A DNA stretch of 9,328 nucleotides from Actinomycetota bacterium. GTDB lineage: Bacteria > Actinomycetota > Actinomycetes > UBA12327. The notes beneath the pieces are model-generated. The model was not told the DNA's origin and made no database searches. It was given only the letters and a program-made list of their open reading frames with translations. The stretch lies in NCBI GenBank assembly GCA_026392555.1, contig JAPLBW010000072.1, forward strand, positions 1 through 9,328, read 5' to 3'. The position numbers and the translations under genes are program-made. This document shows, piece by piece, positions 6,569-9,328 of this stretch. Numbering within the stretch: the first letter of the stretch is position 1; every line of letters begins with the position of its first letter.

Positions 6569-6736
6569 TTAGACCACGCCTTTGAGTTCTTCAGCCAGTG
6601 CGCTGGCTTCGCCGGCAGAGATCTCAACGACGAGCCGTCCGCCACCTTCGAGTGGGATGCGCATGACGATTCCCCCACGGGTCTCTTTAGTGACCTCGAG
6701 TGGTCCATCGCCCGTGCGTGGCTTCATGGCGGCCAT
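6569..6736 (-). CDS. DUF3117 small protein (Rv1211-like), 55 aa
   Basis: Too short for usual ORF cut-offs, but one of the clearest calls here. The protein starts MAAMKPRTGDGPLEVTKE and continues with TRGGIVMRIPLEGGGRLVVEI, ending AEELKGVV. This is the actinobacterial DUF3117 family over its full length (mycobacterial Rv1211 is about the same size, recalled with MAAMKPRTGDGPLE at the start). ATG 6736 is preceded by AAAGGGG (6749-6743) at 6 nt. The protein is soluble, without a signal or membrane segment. Its function is not established; near-universal conservation in Actinomycetota suggests a core role. It stands alone: divergent from the MetE-like gene, with an intrinsic terminator 34 nt downstream. 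A 20-bp near-palindrome lies in its upstream region (6762-6781). Confidence 0.93.
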   Translation of the reverse strand: MAAMKPRTGDGPLEVTKETRGGIVMRIPLEGGGRLVVEISAGEASALAEELKGVV

Positions 6737-6761
6737 CGCACACCCCTTTCAACGTGTCTGC

Positions 6762-6781
6762 GATCCTCAAGCTTAAGGATC
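6762..6781. promoter_or_regulatory. 20-bp near-perfect palindrome in the DUF3117/MetE-like divergent spacer
   Basis: GATCCT-C-AAGCTT-A-AGGATC: 9 of 10 base pairs are symmetric, the only mismatch being C/A at 6768/6775. It lies in the 116-bp divergent spacer. On the minus strand it comes just after a -10-like GATAAT (6795-6790), roughly where transcription of the DUF3117 gene would begin, a position typical of repressor sites. As RNA it could also fold in the 5' leader. No matching -35 box is visible. Confidence 0.4.
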
Positions 6782-6838
6782 AGTCACCTATTATCGCCCA
6801 TCCCGCAGGGTTGCCTGCGCCCAGGGCACCTTGACCCC

Positions 6839-6844
6839 TACGCT
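6839..6844 (+). promoter_or_regulatory. Possible -10 box for a leaderless MetE-like transcript
   Basis: TACGCT fits the actinobacterial TANNNT -10 pattern and ends 8 nt before ATG 6853, so transcription would start at or within a base or two of the ATG. No Shine-Dalgarno sequence precedes this ATG (TGTTCGCCC), which supports leaderless translation. A recognisable -35 box is absent. Confidence 0.3.
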
Positions 6845-6852
6845 GTTCGCCC

Positions 6853-7953
6853 ATGACCACAAATGAGCGCTTTGCCACCCAAATCGTCGGTAGTTACTAC
6901 AAGCCCCAGTGGCTAGCCGATCACGAACTGGTCTATGCCAAAGAAGGCGTGTGGTGGCGTGTAGCTCCTGAATTTCTGGAGAGCGCTCAAGACGATGCTG
7001 TGCGCTTGGCGGTCTTTGATCAAGAGCGCGCTGGGCTCACGTACGCCACCGATGGTGAAGAGCGTCGCCAAACTTTCTCTGGCCACTTCTATGCGCTCGG
7101 TGGCATTGACTCCGATGAGCAGGGCCTGGTCACCAACTTCAGTGGCGATGTTTTGGAATACCTCACAATGAAGCAGCGTGCGGTGACTTCTGATGAAAAC
7201 CAAAAGCCCACCGCGCCCCCAGAGTTTCGTCAGCCACGCGTGGTCGGACCCATCACGTGGGAACGCCCCTTGGTCGTTGATGCCGCGCGCTTCCTGCAAA
7301 GCACCACCAAGACCACAAAGTCCAAGGTCACGGTGATCGGTCCCGCATCGTTGGCGCTTCGCCTGGTCGATGAGCACTATGGCTCCATCGACAAGGTCGC
7401 CTTTGCTGTTGCCGATGCGTTGAACCAAGAACTCCGCGCTCTTGATGCCTTGGGCATTGACCTGATTCAGCTGGATGAGCCAGAGGTGCACTTCCGGCAC
7501 AGCCAACTGGAAGGCTTTGCCGTCGAGGCCATCGACCGCGCGTTCGCTGGTATCAAGGCCCGCAAAGCCCTGCACGTGTGTTACGGATACAGCAAGAACA
7601 TTGCTGAAAAGCGGGCCACACCGGTTTATCCAGCCGCCCTCAAGCTGTTGTCCCAAACGAGTGCCGATGCAATCTCCTTGGAATACTCCCAGCCGCTGCA
7701 GACTCCGGACTTGCTCGAAAACGCCGGCGACAAGACGGTCATCTTGGGTGTGCTGAACATGGATACCGAAGCGCCCGTCGAAACCGTGCAACAAATCGTG
7801 GACATGGCGTCAGCTGCCGTTGAGGTCGTGGGACCTGACCGCTTGGAACTGGGTTCAGACTGTGGCATGTGGTTCTTGCCGCGCGATGTGTGCTTCGACA
7901 AGATCTCGGCGATGAGCCAAGCTGCCGATCAACTGCGTCGCACCTACGCCTAA
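6853..7953 (+). CDS. Cobalamin-independent methionine synthase (MetE)-like protein, catalytic half only
   Basis: A 366-aa protein equivalent to the C-terminal half of MetE (UROD/MetE-like TIM barrel). The zinc set that activates the homocysteine thiol in MetE is complete: His241 and Cys243 (ALHVCYGY), Glu277 (SLEYS) and Cys337 (GSDCGMW). LIQLDEPEV (~204-212) is the conserved acidic strand. The N-terminus (ATQIVGSYYKPQWL) is the start of a stand-alone family rather than a truncation: full MetE is about 750 aa, with an N-terminal barrel that helps bind folate polyglutamate, and none is present here. The methyl donor is therefore unclear; known short MetE-like methionine synthases use corrinoid proteins or other donors. 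Transfer to homocysteine is probable but unproven. ATG 6853 has no SD and may be leaderless. Neighbours do not point to a partner: DUF3117 is divergent and SRPBCC convergent (3-bp gap). Confidence 0.85.
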   Translation: MTTNERFATQIVGSYYKPQWLADHELVYAKEGVWWRVAPEFLESAQDDAVRLAVFDQERAGLTYATDGEERRQTFSGHFYALGGIDSDEQGLVTNFSGDVLEYLTMKQRAVTSDENQKPTAPPEFRQPRVVGPITWERPLVVDAARFLQSTTKTTKSKVTVIGPASLALRLVDEHYGSIDKVAFAVADALNQELRALDALGIDLIQLDEPEVHFRHSQLEGFAVEAIDRAFAGIKARKALHVCYGYSKNIAEKRATPVYPAALKLLSQTSADAISLEYSQPLQTPDLLENAGDKTVILGVLNMDTEAPVETVQQIVDMASAAVEVVGPDRLELGSDCGMWFLPRDVCFDKISAMSQAADQLRRTYA

Positions 7954-7956
7954 CGC

Positions 7957-8394
7957 CTAACTTTCCACCAGGCGCCCCAGTTTTTCCAACGACTTCTTCA
8001 CGCCAAAGCTAAAGAAGGGCTTGGCGATGGGCCAACCGAGTTGACCGAGCTTGCCTAGTGGCAGTTCGAGATCTTCGGCCCAGACAAATCGCGTGCGGTT
8101 GTTGGGGAGTTCAAAGAACTCAAACGTGCCGGTACCCACCACCACGTTGCCGGTGTGCACGACTTCGCAGATACGCGCGCGATCCCACACACTGATGACA
8201 AACGTGTCGAGAAAACCGACCTTGCCAACCCCGCTCCACGCCTCGATCACGCTGCCCTGGCTGGCGCCGTCGCCACTAGCGACACTGACTTTGGTGCCAA
8301 GAATCCATTCACCTTGCCTAGTCCAGTCAAAGACCACATCCCAGACGGCCTCACACGGGGCGTCAATGATGATGTCAACCGTCACATTGGTCAT
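7957..8394 (-). CDS. SRPBCC (START-like) family protein
   Basis: A 145-aa single-domain protein of the SRPBCC/polyketide-cyclase superfamily, whose members bind hydrophobic ligands in a deep helix-grip cavity. It opens with the typical first strand and helix (VTVDIIIDAPCEAVWDVVFDW), has central strands such as FLDTFVISVWD and GTGTFEFFELPNNRTRFVWAEDL, and ends with the long C-terminal helix (FSFGVKKSLEKLGRLVES). There is no signal peptide or membrane segment. Ligand and function are unknown. ATG 8394 is preceded by AGGACAGG and lies 8 nt after the stop of the DivIVA-domain gene, so the two probably form one operon. It converges on the MetE-like gene with a 3-bp gap and no terminator. Confidence 0.85.
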   Translation of the reverse strand: MTNVTVDIIIDAPCEAVWDVVFDWTRQGEWILGTKVSVASGDGASQGSVIEAWSGVGKVGFLDTFVISVWDRARICEVVHTGNVVVGTGTFEFFELPNNRTRFVWAEDLELPLGKLGQLGWPIAKPFFSFGVKKSLEKLGRLVES

Positions 8395-8402
8395 GACCTG
8401 TC

Positions 8403-8813
8403 CTAGCCCTGATCAGAACTAGCAGAAACCTCGGCGGGCGCCTCGTCCAAGGCGTCGACCTCGTCACCACTGTCGTCGAGGTCTTGTTCACTGACAATCG
8501 GCGCAGGACGCTCTGGGACAGCAACGCCTGCACGCGTTAACGCAGCCGCGAGGTCCGCAACGTACTCCTCGCGCTGCACCAGGTCACGCGAAACGCGATC
8601 AAGGACCTCGTCGACCTGTTCCATGCGATATCCCCGCAAACCAACCCCAAAACGGGTGCGATCTAAGTCCGCGCCGATCGTCCACCGATCCTCTGGCAGG
8701 GCGACAGGAGGCACATCAGGGTCCGCCGTACTCATCCGCCCGCGAGTGCTGGCGCCAAATGCGGCTGCTGCCGCCACGATTGCCATCGCCAGCACAACCA
8801 ATGCAATAGCCAC
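8403..8813 (-). CDS. Membrane-anchored DivIVA-domain protein
   Basis: A 136-aa protein resembling the DivIVA-domain protein encoded near folP2 in mycobacteria (Rv1209). I start it at GTG 8813 because AGGAGG (8823-8818) lies 4 nt upstream; the upstream ATG 8831 has no usable SD and would add only MHVGGE ahead of the helix. Order: one N-terminal transmembrane helix (~2-20, VAIALVVLAMAIVAAAAAFG), a short linker, then the DivIVA N-terminal motif TRFGVGLRGYRMEQVDEVLD with a following helix (~50-95), and an acidic low-complexity tail (DLDDSGDEVDALDEAPAE). DivIVA domains bind curved membrane or oligomerise at poles and septa. This one is short and lacks the long coiled coil of Wag31, so a scaffold role is inference. 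First gene of a probable two-gene operon with SRPBCC; divergent from folP2. Confidence 0.87.
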   Translation of the reverse strand: MAIALVVLAMAIVAAAAAFGASTRGRMSTADPDVPPVALPEDRWTIGADLDRTRFGVGLRGYRMEQVDEVLDRVSRDLVQREEYVADLAAALTRAGVAVPERPAPIVSEQDLDDSGDEVDALDEAPAEVSASSDQG

Positions 8814-8817
8814 TTCG

Positions 8818-8823
8818 CCTCCT
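8818..8823 (-). promoter_or_regulatory. Ribosome binding site of the DivIVA-domain gene
   Basis: AGGAGG on the minus strand, 4 nt before GTG 8813. It decides between the start at 8813 and the ATG at 8831, since the ATG overlaps the region upstream of this site and has no SD of its own at a usual distance. Confidence 0.65.
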
Positions 8824-8894
8824 ACATGCAACGCTGATGCCTCACACTAGTGCGTAGTGCCATTGCCCACCCCCTCACAGACTTGGAGCCGTGT

Positions 8895-9328
8895 GTGTCA
8901 CTGACCCTGGGAAACACCACTTTTGAGTCCACTGACTTGCTCATCATGGCCATCGTCAATCGCACGCCCGATTCTTTTTATGACAGTGGTGCCACGTTCA
9001 GCGATGATGCGGCAATGACCGCGGTTGATCGCGCGATTGATGAAGGGGCGGACATCATTGACATCGGTGGAGTCAAGGCCGGGCCTGGTGAATTCGTTGA
9101 TGCGGAAGAAGAGATCCGACGCACCGTCAACTTTGTTGAAGCAGTGCGCGCCAAACACGATTCGATCATCATCAGTGTCGACACCTGGCGTCATGAAGTG
9201 GGCGAGCAGGCCTGCGAGGCAGGCGCCGACATCCTCAACGACGCGTGGGGTGGGGTTGATCCGCAACTTGCGGAAGTTGCTGCTCGATTCAAGGTGGGAC
9301 TGGTGTGCACGCATGCCGGCGGTCAACA
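8895..9328 (+). CDS. folP2: Dihydropteroate synthase paralogue, FolP2 type (3' truncated)
   Basis: The visible 144 residues run off the right edge without a stop. GTG 8895 follows GGAG (8885-8888) at 6 nt. The sequence LLIMAIVNRTPDSFYDSGATF, then ADIIDIGGVKAGPGEFVD, ISVDTWRHEVGEQA and ADILNDAWGGVDP matches the first half of the DHPS TIM barrel and closely resembles mycobacterial FolP2 (Rv1207). It differs from true DHPS at two substrate loops: NRTPDSFYD replaces NVTPDSFSD, and GGVKAGPG replaces GGESTRPG, the loop that contacts p-aminobenzoate and sulfonamides. Mycobacterium leprae FolP2 is reported to lack DHPS activity. The enzyme may therefore act on another substrate or have a different role; a genuine folP1 should exist elsewhere in the genome. 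Divergent from the DivIVA-domain gene across 81 bp, in which I see no clear promoter boxes. Confidence 0.88.
   Translation, partial: MSLTLGNTTFESTDLLIMAIVNRTPDSFYDSGATFSDDAAMTAVDRAIDEGADIIDIGGVKAGPGEFVDAEEEIRRTVNFVEAVRAKHDSIIISVDTWRHEVGEQACEAGADILNDAWGGVDPQLAEVAARFKVGLVCTHAGGQ

Noticed and set aside
6804..6819. CGCAGG-GTTG-CCTGCG hairpin upstream of the MetE-like gene
   Set aside because: Only a 6-bp stem with no U-tract and no riboswitch-like surroundings; could be chance in GC-rich DNA.
6913..7794. Long 293-codon open frame on the minus strand opposite the MetE-like gene
   Set aside because: It is a frame mirror of a well-conserved enzyme gene; the translation shows no family features and no RBS supports it.
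7943..7962. Tandem GCCTAAC GCCTAAC at the convergent gene ends
   Set aside because: Two copies of 7 bp holding the two stop codons; too short to call a repeat or terminator.
8845..8852. CACTAGTG palindrome between the DivIVA-domain gene and folP2
   Set aside because: An 8-bp palindrome alone is weak; no extended symmetry or promoter boxes around it.
1..9328. A mobile element, defence island or novel multi-gene system
   Set aside because: All genes are recognisable core actinobacterial families in a largely conserved neighbourhood; no transposase, integrase, terminal repeats, CRISPR repeats or tRNA were seen.

Overview
This window is an ordinary chromosomal stretch of an actinobacterium (Actinomycetota). 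The signs are a 55-residue DUF3117 protein, a FolP2-type dihydropteroate-synthase paralogue beside a membrane-anchored DivIVA-domain protein, an Mrp ATPase without the C-terminal CxxC, and a soluble MgtE_N/CBS protein next to a DUF1003 protein. From memory, the order MgtE/CBS - DUF1003 - mrp converging on tatB - htrA, with a Rv1220c-like O-methyltransferase beyond htrA and DUF3117, DivIVA and folP2 further on, resembles the Rv1207-Rv1232c region of Mycobacterium tuberculosis in rearranged and condensed form. GC looks moderate, lower than in most soil actinobacteria, and spacers are short. That would suit a streamlined aquatic lineage, but the species cannot be named from this.

Left part (1-2462, + strand): a tight operon of an MgtE_N/CBS protein (cut by the left edge), a DUF1003 membrane protein that overlaps it by 11 nt, and the P-loop ATPase gene mrp. 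It converges, with a 3-bp gap, on the minus-strand pair htrA-tatB (2466-4175). HtrA is a membrane-anchored trypsin/PDZ protease and TatB a subunit of the twin-arginine translocase. htrA diverges from an O-methyltransferase gene across about 145 bp holding a nested inverted repeat that looks like an operator. The sigE and rseA genes that precede htrA in mycobacteria are not present.

Middle (4321-6736): the O-methyltransferase converges on leucyl aminopeptidase (minus), which lies downstream of the tiny DUF3117 gene; a clear intrinsic terminator separates those two.

Right part (6853-9328): divergent from DUF3117 is a 366-aa protein equivalent to only the zinc/homocysteine half of cobalamin-independent methionine synthase. 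It converges on a DivIVA-domain/SRPBCC gene pair (minus), which in turn diverges from folP2, cut by the right edge.

I found no mobile element, CRISPR array, tRNA, rRNA or defence system, and no convincing new multi-gene system. What deserves a second look is: an apparent in-frame loss of about 23 residues inside Mrp; two genes (mrp and the O-methyltransferase) with no ATG/GTG/TTG where homology expects the start; palindromic sites in two divergent promoter regions; and a methionine-synthase-like enzyme without a folate-binding half.
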